A DNA stretch of 64,000 bases from Phycisphaerales bacterium (lineage in GTDB: Bacteria; Planctomycetota; Phycisphaerae; Phycisphaerales; UBA1924), in the NCBI GenBank assembly GCA_029213305.1, contig JARGPA010000018.1, positions 1-64,000 on the forward strand, in the 5' to 3' direction. The notes beneath the pieces were generated by a model. It made no database searches, was not told the origin of the DNA, and saw only the letters and a program-made list of their open reading frames with translations. The translations under genes were made by a program, and so were the position numbers. Shown here one piece after another: positions 45,749-56,576 of the stretch (within the stretch, counting starts at the first letter, position 1; each line of letters opens with the position of its first letter).

Positions 45749-47629
45749 TCAATCCAAAGGTGGGACAAGCATCGATCTTCTTTCATCCATCCCCTCAGGT
45801 GCAGACCCTTCCGTTACACGACGATCATCTGCTTGAACCTGGAACTTACCGATTAACCCAAGCAACTGCTCAGCTTTTATAGACAACTGCTCACCAGCTT
45901 GCGCGGCTTGTGCCGTCCCTTCTCCGACTTGATTTGAGACTGAGCTTACATTTTGTATGCTCTGACTAATCTGTTCCGCAACTGCGGATTGCTCTTCAGC
46001 AGTTGCTGCAATGGATTCAATCATCACGCGAACTTCTTCAGCTCCTGCAACAATCTGCTCTAAGCTCTCTCCGGCCATCGTTGCTTTCTCTACTCCTTCG
46101 CAGACCTGCTTTGTACCTTCACTCATCTGTGATACTGCATCTCCAGTTTCGTTTTGAATCAAACGAATAGATTCTGAAACTTCTTGTGTTGCAATAGTCG
46201 TTCGTTCTGCAAGTTTCCGAACTTCATCTGCAACTACCGCAAACCCCCGTCCGTGTTCACCTGCTCGTGCAGCTTCAATCGCGGCGTTCAGTGCGAGCAA
46301 GTTTGTTTGATCCGCGATATCATTGATAACTTCAATTATCGCACCGATCTGTTCGCCTCTTTTACCTAACTCTGTGACACTCTCAGAAGTAGAGTTCACA
46401 GCAGTTGAAATTGTCTCCATCCCAGCAATGGTTTGGGAAACTACATCTCCACCTCTGACTGCAACATCTCCTGAATTCGCAGCGCTCTTCGCAGCCGCTG
46501 CACTATTACTAGCAACCCCAACAACGCTTGCAGACATTTCCTCAACGGCTGCGGATATCTGGGTAATCATCTCATTCTGTTCTTTCATACCGCACGCCAT
46601 CTGCTCTGAGCTTGCAGCAATCTCTGTTGATGCTCCCGCAACTTCGAAAGCTGCTCCCGAGAATGACACGACAAGATCATGAATTCGAGAGATGAAGATA
46701 TTGAATTTTTTCCCGAGCTCGCCGATCTCATCTCCTCTTTTTTCATCAACACGCATTGTTAGATCTCCATCGCCTTCAGCAATGTCAGTCATACGTTCGA
46801 TGAGTGAACCCAAGGGATTAGTGAGTAGCTTGCGAAGAATAACTATGAGTCCGCCGCCGGCGATAAGAACAAGCGGGATCGTAAACATTACTCCGCGTTG
46901 AAAGAACCCTGCAACATGTGCGTCAACCATATCAAGCGGTATTGTCACTTCATACGCGCCGTGCATGTATCCGACAGGCCAATTTTCAAATCTGAATCCA
47001 AGTGCATCTTTCCCGTCATATCGACCTTCAGCATCTCTTTCGTCATAGACCGCGGGATCACCATGACAAGTCATGCAAGATTCATCAAGCGTGATCGCTC
47101 TCATGTAGTGTATCGTATTTGTCTCTTCATCTATGCGCCCGAGGGTGGTCTCACCGGTTGAGTTGTAACTCTCTGTCAGGTCTCTGATCATTTTCTCCTT
47201 GAAGCTCCCAGACTTAGGAGCGTTCTCAGGATTTCTTGCTTCAAGTGCAACAATACTAAAATCAAGATGCTCCTTTTCTGCAGCCTTGACCCCAGTATTC
47301 CACCCAACGATCACAGGAATCGAAGCATAATACCGAGTATCACTATAATGAGTTCCTGAATCTATTTGCTCATACGCATCACTGAGCAACTTCTCTAAGT
47401 TAACTTCATTATGAAGATACTTCTCTGAAGCATCAACCTTTGCTTCTTCTGCAACTGCAGTGAACGCGGACGCTCGTTCCATCATTGATGCTTGCATGTC
47501 TGTTCGATATCCCTTGAGGAATATAACATAGTTAACAGCGACGACCGCAATCAAAATCACAAGCGTAGCGCTTGCGATCTTCATTGAAAGTCCAACTTTA
47601 AACCCAGATAATTTTGCAGCCTCATTCAT
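45749..47629 (-). CDS. Methyl-accepting chemotaxis protein with periplasmic c-type heme domain (paralog 1)
   Basis: About 626 residues. An N-terminal helix ([19 protein letters not shown]), then a periplasmic sensor (about 40-240) of the DUF3365/Tll0287-like type with [19 protein letters not shown] and the c-heme motif CMTCH at 185-189, a second membrane helix, a HAMP domain ([19 protein letters not shown]) and the conserved signalling hairpin [20 protein letters not shown] with [21 protein letters not shown] covalent heme suggests redox, gas or electron-acceptor sensing. The start at 47629 follows GGAG; a TTG two codons earlier is less likely. No che genes nearby. Confidence 0.92.
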   Translation of the reverse strand: MNEAAKLSGFKVGLSMKIASATLVILIAVVAVNYVIFLKGYRTDMQASMMERASAFTAVAEEAKVDASEKYLHNEVNLEKLLSDAYEQIDSGTHYSDTRYYASIPVIVGWNTGVKAAEKEHLDFSIVALEARNPENAPKSGSFKEKMIRDLTESYNSTGETTLGRIDEETNTIHYMRAITLDESCMTCHGDPAVYDERDAEGRYDGKDALGFRFENWPVGYMHGAYEVTIPLDMVDAHVAGFFQRGVMFTIPLVLIAGGGLIVILRKLLTNPLGSLIERMTDIAEGDGDLTMRVDEKRGDEIGELGKKFNIFISRIHDLVVSFSGAAFEVAGASTEIAASSEQMACGMKEQNEMITQISAAVEEMSASVVGVASNSAAAAKSAANSGDVAVRGGDVVSQTIAGMETISTAVNSTSESVTELGKRGEQIGAIIEVINDIADQTNLLALNAAIEAARAGEHGRGFAVVADEVRKLAERTTIATQEVSESIRLIQNETGDAVSQMSEGTKQVCEGVEKATMAGESLEQIVAGAEEVRVMIESIAATAEEQSAVAEQISQSIQNVSSVSNQVGEGTAQAAQAGEQLSIKAEQLLGLIGKFQVQADDRRVTEGSAPEGMDERRSMLVPPLD

Positions 47630-47841
47630 ATACAAGCTCCATTGTGTACTGTGAGCTTGTTCAGAGTTCGGAGTTTATAATTTCACATGACAATGAGTGA
47701 TCGGATTCAAACATACTCAGAGTTGTGCATAAAGAAAGCTGTTTTTAACAAATGTATGTTTATATATACCACACACCCCTTAATTAAGTTGGATTTTACA
47801 TCTAACTTAACTTGCCAACAGATGTATTTATACAACATCTA

Positions 47842-47869
47842 TAAAAAAACACCCACATTAAGTGGGTGT
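47842..47869 (-). terminator. Intrinsic terminator of chemoreceptor 2
   Basis: ACACCCAC (47849-47856) pairs with GTGGGTGT (47862-47869) around a five-base loop. On the minus strand a run of seven T follows. It lies 32 bases past the stop of the second chemoreceptor gene. Confidence 0.8.
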
Positions 47870-47901
47870 AAGAATTGATCTTAACAATAGATTACTTCTA
47901 A

Positions 47902-49695
47902 CTATTCCACTTTGAAACGACCAACTAGGGTCATCAACTGCTCTGCTTGATGCGCCAACTCTCCAGCAGCTTGCGATGCTTGGCCAGCACCTTCACTGGA
48001 TTGTCGAGTGACCGACGATATGTTTTCAATCGCACGAGCGATTTCATCTGATGCAGTTGCTTGCTGGTTTGCTGCTGCAGCGATATCTTGAACCATGCCT
48101 TGAACACTCTTTGAGCCTCCAACGATTGTTTCAAGTGAAGACCCTGCTTGGTTTGCAAGTTCGACACCGCGGCCTACTCGCTCAGACCCTGCTTCGATTC
48201 GTTGGACAGCAGAGATTGTCTCCCCCTGGATACCACGGATACTAGATGAAACTTCTTCCGTTGCTTGTGTTGTCCGTTCTGCGAGTTTTCGAACTTCATC
48301 TGCAACGACTGCGAATCCTCGCCCATGTTCTCCAGCGCGAGCCGCCTCGATCGCGGCGTTAAGAGCAAGGAGATTGGTCTGATCTGCAATGTCATTAATC
48401 ACTGCAATGATCTCTCCGATCTTCTCGCTCTGCTCACCCAGTGAGTTAATAGTCTGCGCAGAAGCATTCACTTCAGTCGCAATCCCTTCCATTTCCTCAA
48501 CTGTTGAACGAACGACATTGCCGCCTTCTTCTGCAAGGTGCTGACTTTCCTCAGAAGCATTTGTTGCATCGGAAGACTTTGCAGCGACTTCAGTAACTGA
48601 TTGACTCAGCTCTTCTACTGCTGCTGCTACTTGCTGGGTCTGGGTTTCTTGCTCTTGCAATCCAGAAGCCATTTCCTCAGCAGAAGCAGCGATTTCACCC
48701 GAAGCACTTGCAACTGATTGTGAAGTGTTTCGGATCTCGTTGACCATACCCGAGAGGTTGTCGAGAAATGTATTGAACCAAGTTGCGAGCTTACCGATTT
48801 CATCTCCACGATTTAGTTCGATTCGTTGAGTGAGATCTCCGTCACCTGCAACTTGCATGATTTCAACAACCTTCGCTAATGGTTGCGCGAGCAATCGACG
48901 CATGATGACTAAGAAGCATCCAAATGCAATAATGACAACTGGCGCCGTCCAAGCTAAGCCTTTTCCGAAGAATCCGAGCACACTCGCGTCAAGACTATCG
49001 AGCGGCATCTGAACCTCGTACGCACCGTGCATGTAACCAGGTTCCCAACTCTCGAATCGGAATCCAAGCGCATCTTTACCATCGTACTTTCCGTTTTCAT
49101 CTCGTTCGTCGTAGATTGCTGGATCACCGTGACAGGACATACATGATTGATCAAGCGTTATCGCACGCATGTAGTGAAGAGTATTCGTCTCTTCATCAAC
49201 ACGGGAAACAGTTTCTAGTCCTGTACTTTTATATGACGCAGTCAGATCCTTTAGCATTGTCTCACGAAAACTTCCAGAAGCTGGTGCATTTTCAGGGTTA
49301 CGAGCTTCGAGTGCAACAATATGAAAGTTCAACCCTTCATTTTCCGCCGCTGCCGCAGCTGCTTCCCAACCGACAATAACAGGGATCGATTTAAAAAAGC
49401 GTGTATCAGAATAATGGGTTCCATTGTCTATTTTTTCGAGAGCATTCTCTAGCATTTCTTCTGTGTTGACATCCCCATTGACTACTTTATCAGAAGCGCT
49501 GTTCTTTGCTGAATCCGCGACTGCAGTAAATCCTGAAGCACGATCAACAAGCGAATCGTGCATGTCATGCTTGTACCCTGAAAGGAAGACGACGTAGTTA
49601 ACAGCAACGACTGCGATAAGAATCACAAGCGTTAATCCGATAATCTTAGTTGAGAGCCCAAAAGATAGCTCTCCTGATTTTGATTTCAGTCCCAT
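47902..49695 (-). CDS. Methyl-accepting chemotaxis protein with periplasmic c-type heme domain (paralog 2)
   Basis: The 597-residue protein has the same architecture as its neighbour: membrane helix ([18 protein letters not shown]), DUF3365-like sensor with [19 protein letters not shown] and CMSCH at 185-189, second membrane helix, HAMP and the MCP hairpin. The heme motif falls at the same residue number in both proteins, so they are recent duplicates; the periplasmic parts have diverged modestly. The start follows GGAGTCTATCA. Sensing role as for paralog 1, inferred from the heme-binding motif. Confidence 0.92.
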   Translation of the reverse strand: MGLKSKSGELSFGLSTKIIGLTLVILIAVVAVNYVVFLSGYKHDMHDSLVDRASGFTAVADSAKNSASDKVVNGDVNTEEMLENALEKIDNGTHYSDTRFFKSIPVIVGWEAAAAAAENEGLNFHIVALEARNPENAPASGSFRETMLKDLTASYKSTGLETVSRVDEETNTLHYMRAITLDQSCMSCHGDPAIYDERDENGKYDGKDALGFRFESWEPGYMHGAYEVQMPLDSLDASVLGFFGKGLAWTAPVVIIAFGCFLVIMRRLLAQPLAKVVEIMQVAGDGDLTQRIELNRGDEIGKLATWFNTFLDNLSGMVNEIRNTSQSVASASGEIAASAEEMASGLQEQETQTQQVAAAVEELSQSVTEVAAKSSDATNASEESQHLAEEGGNVVRSTVEEMEGIATEVNASAQTINSLGEQSEKIGEIIAVINDIADQTNLLALNAAIEAARAGEHGRGFAVVADEVRKLAERTTQATEEVSSSIRGIQGETISAVQRIEAGSERVGRGVELANQAGSSLETIVGGSKSVQGMVQDIAAAANQQATASDEIARAIENISSVTRQSSEGAGQASQAAGELAHQAEQLMTLVGRFKVE

Positions 49696-49928
49696 TGATA
49701 GACTCCATTATTTTGATTCCGTTTTCACAGAACCTTGAACAAGTAAGGCACAGTACTCGTCGTGAATCGACAAATACTGCTCTTCACTTTGCCCGATTAA
49801 TGGGTCTTTTCTCGATGACCAACAATTGAGTCGGTATTGACCATTGCTACACAAATTTTGCGCACCTTGAACCAGCTATTACCCTAATAACCAAGGAATT
49901 AACCTCAAATTACTAGACACACACTCCA

Positions 49929-52124
49929 CTATCGTAAAGTAAGCAGTTTGTCGTAGTTAGGCATCGGCCAGAGATCTGCTTCGATATGTGTCTCGAGTTG
50001 ATCTCCGAGATAACGCAGTTGCTCCATCATGGGCACAATCTCATTGCGACAGTAGACACATTGTCCAACTGGATCTGATTCTGGAACTACTCGAGCAACT
50101 TCTAACTGATCCATTTTAGTTCGAAACTCTGAAATCAATGCTGAAAACAACTCAAGCATCGATTTCAACTCAGAAGCATCAACCCCTGCTTCTTTCGTTG
50201 CGATTGTTGTCTGCGCCATGTTCTTCTGATGCATCATCGCAGCCGGAAGAATCATGGTTCTTGCGATAACAGTCATTTGTTGAGCTTCGATTGAAATTTC
50301 AGTGATGTACTTCTCTGCAAAGATATCTGCTCGACTGTGGAGTTCAGTATTTGAAAGCACCTTGTACTTCGCAAACATCGATTCAACCTTCTCAGTCGTT
50401 AACGCCGGCAAAGCTTCTGCAGTTGATCGCAAGTTGGGCAACCCTCTGCTCGCAGCTTCTACCTGCCAATCATCAGAATAGTTGTCGCCGTTGAAAATGA
50501 TTGCCTTGTGCTCTTTGATCAAATCTGAGAGAACCGCACGCACTACCTCGTCGCGTCGTTCTTCGCTCGAATCTGAATCGAGCTTTGACTCAATACTCGA
50601 CGCAATCTCATCCAAGCTTTCTGCAACAATCGTGTTGATCACCGTGTTCGGCCAAGACACAGAAGCGGTCGATCCCACCGCACGCAACTCGAACTTGTTC
50701 CCTGTGAACGCAAATGGGCTTGTTCTGTTCCGATCACCCGAATCTCGTTGAAGCGCGGGAAGTGAGAAGGTACCGAGATCTAGCTCGCCGCCTTGGATTG
50801 TGCTTTGAGGCTTACCAGATTCCAACTGCTCGATCAAATCTGTAAGCATATCACCTAAGAAAATCGAGATAATCGCAGGAGGGGCCTCGTTTGCACCAAG
50901 CCGATGATCATTCGATGCGCTTGCAATTGTTGCTCGAAGCAAATCCCCATGGATGTGTACTGCACGGATTACTGCGCACAGGTATGTCATGAACTGAATA
51001 TTTGTGTGTGTTTCACCCTTTGGATCAAGTAGATTCTTTCCAGTATCCGTTGAGATTGACCAGTTGTTGTGCTTACCAGAACCATTCACTCCAGCAAATG
51101 GTTTCTCATGCAAACACGCAACGAAACCAAATCGGCCTGCGACTTTCTTTAAAGTATCCATCAGGATTGCTTGATGATCACACGCAATATTCGTTGCTTC
51201 GAATAGTGGAGCAATCTCATACTGCCCTGGAGCAACTTCATTGTGCCGAGTCTGGACAGGAACTCCAAGTCGAAAGAGCTCTTCTTCAAACTCCGCCATA
51301 AACGCGTTCACGCGTGGTGGAATCGCACCGAAGTAGTGGTCGTCTAACTGTTGATGTTTCGGCGGAATCACACCGAACAAGGTTCGACCGCAGCTCACAA
51401 GATCCGGACGAGCAAAGTACAAGTTCCGATCAATCAAGAAATACTCTTGCTCTGCACCAAGTGTTGATCCGACTGATTTCACTCCCTCATCAGTCCCAAA
51501 GATTTTTAGAATCCGTGTCGCTTGTTTATCAAGCGCATCAATCGAACGAAGCAGAGGCGTTTTCTTATCAAGCGCCTCTCCATTCCAACTAACAAACGCA
51601 GTTGGGATACAAAGAGTCGCGTAGTTTTTTCCACGCACAATGAACGCAGGAGAAGTTGAATCCCATGCGGTGTATCCCCTTGCTTCAAATGTTGCTCGGA
51701 GTCCCCCAGATGGAAAACTTGAAGCATCGGGTTCGCCTTGAATCAAGTTTGATCCAGACAAACGATACATTACTCCACCTTGACCATCGGGTGAGATCAA
51801 AGAGTCATGCTTCTCCGCGGTAAGCCCCGTCATCGGCTGGAACCAGTGTGTGTAATGCGTAGCGCCGCGCTCGATTGCCCAATCTTTCATTGCTGTCGCA
51901 ATGACTTCGGCATTATCACTCGAGAGTTTCCCTCGGTTCTCCATGACACGAATAACATCGTCATACGTATTCTTTGGTAGCCGTTCTCTCATTTTTCGAA
52001 GATCGAATACATCACACGCGAAGATTTCTTCGATGCGACGATTTGGAAGTTCGACACTTGCACTCGACGATTGCCATTTCGCAGATGCTGCGACTGCCTG
52101 TCCGTGTGGATCACCCGTTCCCAT
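49929..52124 (-). CDS. glnN: Type III glutamine synthetase
   Basis: About 731 residues. It forms glutamine from glutamate, ammonia and ATP. Type III hallmarks are the length (about 700-730) and sequences such as [52 protein letters not shown], and the ATP-site [20 protein letters not shown]. An N-terminal extension of 31 codons in the open frame is not supported, whereas AAGGGAGAAGTACC precedes the chosen ATG. This type is common in Bacteroidetes, cyanobacteria and Planctomycetes. No P-II or ntr genes nearby. Confidence 0.95.
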   Translation of the reverse strand: MGTGDPHGQAVAASAKWQSSSASVELPNRRIEEIFACDVFDLRKMRERLPKNTYDDVIRVMENRGKLSSDNAEVIATAMKDWAIERGATHYTHWFQPMTGLTAEKHDSLISPDGQGGVMYRLSGSNLIQGEPDASSFPSGGLRATFEARGYTAWDSTSPAFIVRGKNYATLCIPTAFVSWNGEALDKKTPLLRSIDALDKQATRILKIFGTDEGVKSVGSTLGAEQEYFLIDRNLYFARPDLVSCGRTLFGVIPPKHQQLDDHYFGAIPPRVNAFMAEFEEELFRLGVPVQTRHNEVAPGQYEIAPLFEATNIACDHQAILMDTLKKVAGRFGFVACLHEKPFAGVNGSGKHNNWSISTDTGKNLLDPKGETHTNIQFMTYLCAVIRAVHIHGDLLRATIASASNDHRLGANEAPPAIISIFLGDMLTDLIEQLESGKPQSTIQGGELDLGTFSLPALQRDSGDRNRTSPFAFTGNKFELRAVGSTASVSWPNTVINTIVAESLDEIASSIESKLDSDSSEERRDEVVRAVLSDLIKEHKAIIFNGDNYSDDWQVEAASRGLPNLRSTAEALPALTTEKVESMFAKYKVLSNTELHSRADIFAEKYITEISIEAQQMTVIARTMILPAAMMHQKNMAQTTIATKEAGVDASELKSMLELFSALISEFRTKMDQLEVARVVPESDPVGQCVYCRNEIVPMMEQLRYLGDQLETHIEADLWPMPNYDKLLTLR

Positions 52125-52363
52125 GGTACTTCTCCCTTGCGAAAGCTCTTTCGTCTTGCGTGAGTATGTACAACCAAACCGTTTGCATGATTCTTGGCAA
52201 GAGAACTTGAATTGCAAATCAAAACCATGGCTATCTACTCAGAAAGTCGCTTTTGAAGCAATGATTTATCTCGATCAAACAGATCTTTGATCGGAATTGT
52301 GCATCCAAAAAGGTTCTTATTGACCCAAAGCAGGATACAATCGTCGCGATTCGTCTCGAACAA

Positions 52364-52447
52364 GAGCCTGTGGCGGAATTGGTAGACGCAGCGGACTTAA
52401 AATCCGCCGGGGTAAAACCCATGAGGGTTCGAGTCCCTCCAGGCTCA
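52364..52447 (+). tRNA. tRNA-Leu (anticodon TAA)
   Basis: A complete cloverleaf of 84 bases. The acceptor GAGCCTG (52364-52370) pairs with CAGGCTC (52440-52446). The anticodon stem GCGGA/TCCGC encloses loop CTTAAAA with anticodon TAA at 52398-52400. There is a long variable arm (class II), and a T arm GAGGG-TTCGAGT-CCCTC. CCA is not encoded. It reads UUA/UUG leucine codons. Confidence 0.96.
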
Positions 52448-52480
52448 TTTATACTTCATTGTATAGATCATGCAATCGAA

Positions 52481-53701
52481 TCAAATCATATTGACTCGTT
52501 TGAGCGCTCGTTCGAACTGATCCCAACGATCTTCGAGAGTCCCCGTGTAACCCAAACTCACTCGCACCAACCCAGGAGCAATCCCCGCTTCTTTGAGCTC
52601 ATCATCTGTCAGTTCTGAGGATGTTGAACTCGCAGAACATGACATGAGTGTATCAAAGTATCCCAAACTGACAGCGAGGAACCCAAAGCCCTCGTTCTGT
52701 TGAAGATCATTCATAAACTCGAATGCACGATCAGTCGTTCCTAGATCAAGCGCAAAGAGCCCACCTGCTCCGAAACCAGGATTCGTCATCGACTCAAGTA
52801 GTTGATATTGAGGATGACTCGAGAGTCCAGGATACGAGATTGGTAATCCAAGCTCACTCAACTTCTCTGAGAAGTACTTTGCTCTACGAGAGTGCTCTTT
52901 CATTCGCAATCCCAAATGGGGCAATCGCAACGACAAATCAAACGCAACTCTTGGATCCATTGTTGGGCCCAGCAACATAATGGCGCCAGTATGAAGATCC
53001 ATCAACTCAGTGATAAACTCTTTGGATGCGCAAACTGCACCCGCGATGATGTCTGAAGCGCCCCCGATGAACTTAGTCAATGAATGAACTACGACATCTG
53101 CTCCGTGTTGTGCAGGCGAGAGCAACATCGGACTAAATGTGTTATCCACTACCAGCTTTGCACCTACCTTGTGGGCGCAATCTGCGAGTTGTGGAATATC
53201 TGAAATGACCATCGTTGGGTTTGAGATTGACTCAGTAAAGATTGCTTTCGTCTTTGGAGAAATTGCTGAACGCACTTCGTCTATGTTTGAGATGTCTACA
53301 AACTTAACTTGGATTCCTGTCTTGAGAGGAAAGAACTCTTTGAGTAATGCGAAGGTCCCGCCGTAGATTGCGTTGGATGCAACGATCTCATCTCCAGGAC
53401 CACAGATTTGCATCAATGAACATGCAATCGCGCTAATCCCTGAACTTGTTGCGTATCCGGCTTCGGTCCCCTCGATTGCTGCGAGGTATCGACCCAGTAC
53501 ATACACGGTAGGGTTGAAGTGTCGGCCATATAGGAAACACCCACCCTGCTCAGGATTCTTGTGCCCTTGAAAAATCTCAGGCATGATCTCAGCAGCCATC
53601 ACCGTATAGGTTGTGGATGCTTCTATGGACATGTTTACGCCGCCGTGTTCTCCGAATTCGTGGCGGACTCTCGAAAGCGATTGGACAGGATCAAAAGACA
53701 T
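52481..53701 (-). CDS. Cys/Met-metabolism PLP-dependent enzyme (cystathionine gamma-synthase/lyase-like)
   Basis: About 406 residues of the trans-sulfuration fold type I family. It has FLYGRHFNPTVYVLGRYLAA, the substrate/PLP-contact GYATSSGISAIACSLMQIC, LVVDNTFSPMLL and the PLP-lysine segment VVHSLTKFIGGASDIIAGAV. Members cleave or form C-S bonds in cystathionine, methionine or homocysteine metabolism; the precise reaction cannot be told from motifs. The start at 53701 lies nine bases after GGAG; an ATG six bases earlier is too close to it. Confidence 0.88.
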   Translation of the reverse strand: MSFDPVQSLSRVRHEFGEHGGVNMSIEASTTYTVMAAEIMPEIFQGHKNPEQGGCFLYGRHFNPTVYVLGRYLAAIEGTEAGYATSSGISAIACSLMQICGPGDEIVASNAIYGGTFALLKEFFPLKTGIQVKFVDISNIDEVRSAISPKTKAIFTESISNPTMVISDIPQLADCAHKVGAKLVVDNTFSPMLLSPAQHGADVVVHSLTKFIGGASDIIAGAVCASKEFITELMDLHTGAIMLLGPTMDPRVAFDLSLRLPHLGLRMKEHSRRAKYFSEKLSELGLPISYPGLSSHPQYQLLESMTNPGFGAGGLFALDLGTTDRAFEFMNDLQQNEGFGFLAVSLGYFDTLMSCSASSTSSELTDDELKEAGIAPGLVRVSLGYTGTLEDRWDQFERALKRVNMI

Positions 53702-53817
53702 ACTCATTATCTCCAGACAGCGTGCGGATACCCATGGAATCATTCCATGAATGCTCATCCGATCATATCCAAATACTCTTGATTCCTAGATAGAACTGCG
53801 TGTTCAAACTCAAGAAT

Positions 53818-54840
53818 TCATCGAACGCTCAAGAATTGTTCGTTATCGAACGACATCTCTTCGACGAGTGACCATCTAGGATTTAAACCATACGATGAGT
53901 CTACCACCCCCCATCGCCAGAGAAATCGCTTGAGCAATACCCAGTGCTCTTCGAGCATTCGCAAAACCCGTGGATTTGTAAGATCATGCTCAGTTGGGGG
54001 CGCATCTGAAAGCGCTCGAAAAGATTGCTCAATTCGAATCGCATCTCGTTGTTCAAGTTTTAGATTTTGAACAAAGTAACTAATTATTTCAGGATCAAGC
54101 AAGTCTCGCTTGAGTAAATCAAAAGCAAACTCAGGGTTGTATTCTGCGTAGCTTCTAGACGCCCGCCCTAACAGGTATTCTCGTCGTAGCACATCATCTG
54201 GAAAATAACGGTGATCATGTACGACACATGCCTTCGGTTGATACCAGATATCAGCTCCTGCTTGTTCAAGACGATACGCTAGTTCAATATCTTCATGCCC
54301 ATAACAATTCATCATCTCTGGGAATCCGCCCGACTCAACTGCCAACTTTTTAGGGAAAGACATATTGAGCCCAAAGCAGTTGCGAAAGTGTGTTTTGACA
54401 GGATTCGTGATTTCATTTTGTTCGAAAAATAAAAGATCTGACTCTTGAATAAATCGATCAAACATGGTTGGTGATTGAACTTTATTCCAAGTACTTTTTC
54501 CTGCAACAACTCGACTGCCTTGTTTATGCATTGCAATGTGAGTCGCAATCAAATCTGGTGATGCATATGAATCATCATTCATTGATAGTACTATGTCGCC
54601 TTTTGATTGCTGGAGCAGTGCGTTACGAATAGGAATATGGCCGTGCTTTGGAAATCTGGTGACCATTGTGCACGCTTGAATGGATTCGGGCACTACAGGA
54701 TCTGGAGTTTGATCCGCAGGCCCATCTAACCCAATGAGAATTTCAACATCGTGGAGACTCGATTGATTCGACAAATGTATCAAGCAGTTATTGAGAACTT
54801 CGGGACGTTTATATGATGGTATATTCACACTCAGTTGCAT
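53818..54840 (-). CDS. GT2-family glycosyltransferase
   Basis: About 340 residues with a GT-A domain: LSVNIPSYKRPEVLNNCLIH, VEILIGLDGPADQTPDP, the DXD-like VLSMNDDSYASPDLIATH, and GHEDIELAYRLEQAGADIWY, the ED-x-ELAYR motif of chondroitin-polymerase/beta-glycosyltransferase-like enzymes. The C-terminal third has no motif and may bind an acceptor. It is divergent from the GT4 fusion gene and forms with it and the CgeB-like gene a second small sugar-transfer group. The acceptor is unknown. Confidence 0.87.
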   Translation of the reverse strand: MQLSVNIPSYKRPEVLNNCLIHLSNQSSLHDVEILIGLDGPADQTPDPVVPESIQACTMVTRFPKHGHIPIRNALLQQSKGDIVLSMNDDSYASPDLIATHIAMHKQGSRVVAGKSTWNKVQSPTMFDRFIQESDLLFFEQNEITNPVKTHFRNCFGLNMSFPKKLAVESGGFPEMMNCYGHEDIELAYRLEQAGADIWYQPKACVVHDHRYFPDDVLRREYLLGRASRSYAEYNPEFAFDLLKRDLLDPEIISYFVQNLKLEQRDAIRIEQSFRALSDAPPTEHDLTNPRVLRMLEEHWVLLKRFLWRWGVVDSSYGLNPRWSLVEEMSFDNEQFLSVR

Positions 54841-54934
54841 AGGTATCAACTATAGTCCACATGATTCATACAGGGTCTGCGTTGCGCTCAGTGTAAATAC
54901 CAATCGAATACTCGAGTCACCGATGTCTGTATTG

Positions 54935-54963
54935 TTGAGACCAATAGGGTTATTGAGTATAAT
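54935..54963 (+). promoter_or_regulatory. Sigma70-type promoter of the GT4-fusion gene
   Basis: TTGAGA (54935-54940), a 17-base spacer and a perfect TATAAT (54958-54963) lie 63 bases before the ATG at 55027. The leader contains GGAGATTGA directly before the start codon. This is the best promoter match I found in the window. Confidence 0.65.
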
Positions 54964-55026
54964 CTAAACGCTATTAATTGCATTGAGAACGAGTCAACCT
55001 TTGTACAAATCAAACATGGAGATTGA

Positions 55027-56571
55027 ATGCTCATCATTCTGCCTGATCATCTCAGAGTAAGCGGCATAACCACCTGGGCACTCAATGCAATTCGCGGACT
55101 ACGAGCACAATCTATCGATGCGGGGCTCCTTGTTCATACAGCTCCAGGCGATTCAGTTCCCGAATTCCTAGCGCCATATGTTATTTCTGTTCTTGAAAAT
55201 GCTCCATCGATACACACCCTCAATGGGAACATTGATCTTCTCGTTGAGCATTACCTTGGCACGATCAAGGACATTCACAAGCAAACAGGCAAACCAGTTA
55301 TCGTCTCTCCAAATCTTCACGGCGATTGTTATGGCGCTATCGCTCAAATCGCGATTAAGAATCCCGAACTCGTTCGCGTTTTATCATGGATACATTCTGA
55401 CAACGAATATGACTCGGCTTTGTGCAGACGCTATGACTCAATTATCCACGCAGTTGTCCCAGTTAGTCGAGAACTCGAATCCATTGCAAAACGAACTCTC
55501 CCACACAGGCAAAATGACATTGTCCATATTCCGTACCCAGTCCAAGTAGAGCTTGAGTGCCCTAACAAAGAACCTCAATCTAATCGAGCAATCAGACTCG
55601 TGTATACAGGCCGACTCGATGAATACCAAAAACGAATCAGTGTCCTTCCTCTCCTTACTGAGGAGCTGGATGATCGTGGTATTGATTTCGAGTTTAAAGT
55701 CGTAGGCGACGGCGAAGAGATGGATTCTTTAATAGAGAAAACAAAGCAACAAAAACAGATTGAGTTCATCGGATCGGTCCCACCCGACCAAGTAAAAGAC
55801 TATCTACAATGGGCTGACTTATGGATATTACCATCTCGATACGAGGGCCAGAGCGTTGCGATGCTCGAAGCTCTCGCGAACGGGTGTATCCCAATTGTCA
55901 CTCAAGTCCGTTCTGGCGCGGATGATGCTGTACAAGAAGGTACAACAGGATTCAAAGTTGACTCTATCTGGAACACTCCGATAGAAATCATTGCTTCTCG
56001 AATGGCGGATATAGTTGAATCCGTATCTTCTATCGATTTATCTACTTATGCGACGAACGCTCACAAACACGCACTGAAATATCACAGTATCCCTACACAT
56101 ATCGATGCATTGCGATCTGTTATTTGCAAAGCTGAATCCATGGGAGATCGTCCTTGGCCATCAGACCAGAGAGCGTCATATAGCGCCAAAGAAGGAGAAC
56201 TCGACGCATCCACTCCTCACGATGCAATTGTTCGTGCAAGCGAAGCATTGTCACGGCTAGCTGGAAAACGAGTTCTCATTTATTGTTCAGGACAACACAC
56301 GCGGGATATCAGTAAAGCAATACAAGAATCACCCGCAGAGATAGTTGGGATTGTCGACGATGACCCTACAAAGGCAGGCTTGGGATTGATCGGGTATCCC
56401 ATCTATCCATCAGATCAAATACCGCACCTCAATGCAACTGATCTTCTGATTAGTAGTTGGATATACGAAGACACAATCTGGTCAAAGCGAGATAAAATCG
56501 AAGCGATGGGAATCCGTGTCCATCGACTCTATTCTACAGATCAAGATAACACAGTATGTTCGTCGCAGTAA
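55027..56571 (+). CDS. GT4 glycosyltransferase fused to a C-terminal Rossmann-like domain
   Basis: The 514-residue protein's first about 380 residues are a GT-B glycosyltransferase: LPDHLRVSGITTWALNAIRG, IRLVYTGRLDEYQKRISVLP, FKVVGDGEEMDSLIEKTK, LWILPSRYEGQSVAMLEALA and GCIPIVTQVRSGADDAV. After a linker, residues about 411-514 form a second domain, KRVLIYCSGQHTRDISKAIQ, EIVGIVDDDPTKAGLGLIGY and DLLISSWIYEDTI, resembling the nucleotide-binding fold found in FlaA1-type enzymes and at the end of C-methyltransferases. The linked role is not known. Confidence 0.87.
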   Translation: MLIILPDHLRVSGITTWALNAIRGLRAQSIDAGLLVHTAPGDSVPEFLAPYVISVLENAPSIHTLNGNIDLLVEHYLGTIKDIHKQTGKPVIVSPNLHGDCYGAIAQIAIKNPELVRVLSWIHSDNEYDSALCRRYDSIIHAVVPVSRELESIAKRTLPHRQNDIVHIPYPVQVELECPNKEPQSNRAIRLVYTGRLDEYQKRISVLPLLTEELDDRGIDFEFKVVGDGEEMDSLIEKTKQQKQIEFIGSVPPDQVKDYLQWADLWILPSRYEGQSVAMLEALANGCIPIVTQVRSGADDAVQEGTTGFKVDSIWNTPIEIIASRMADIVESVSSIDLSTYATNAHKHALKYHSIPTHIDALRSVICKAESMGDRPWPSDQRASYSAKEGELDASTPHDAIVRASEALSRLAGKRVLIYCSGQHTRDISKAIQESPAEIVGIVDDDPTKAGLGLIGYPIYPSDQIPHLNATDLLISSWIYEDTIWSKRDKIEAMGIRVHRLYSTDQDNTVCSSQ

Positions 56572-56576
56572 AAGAC

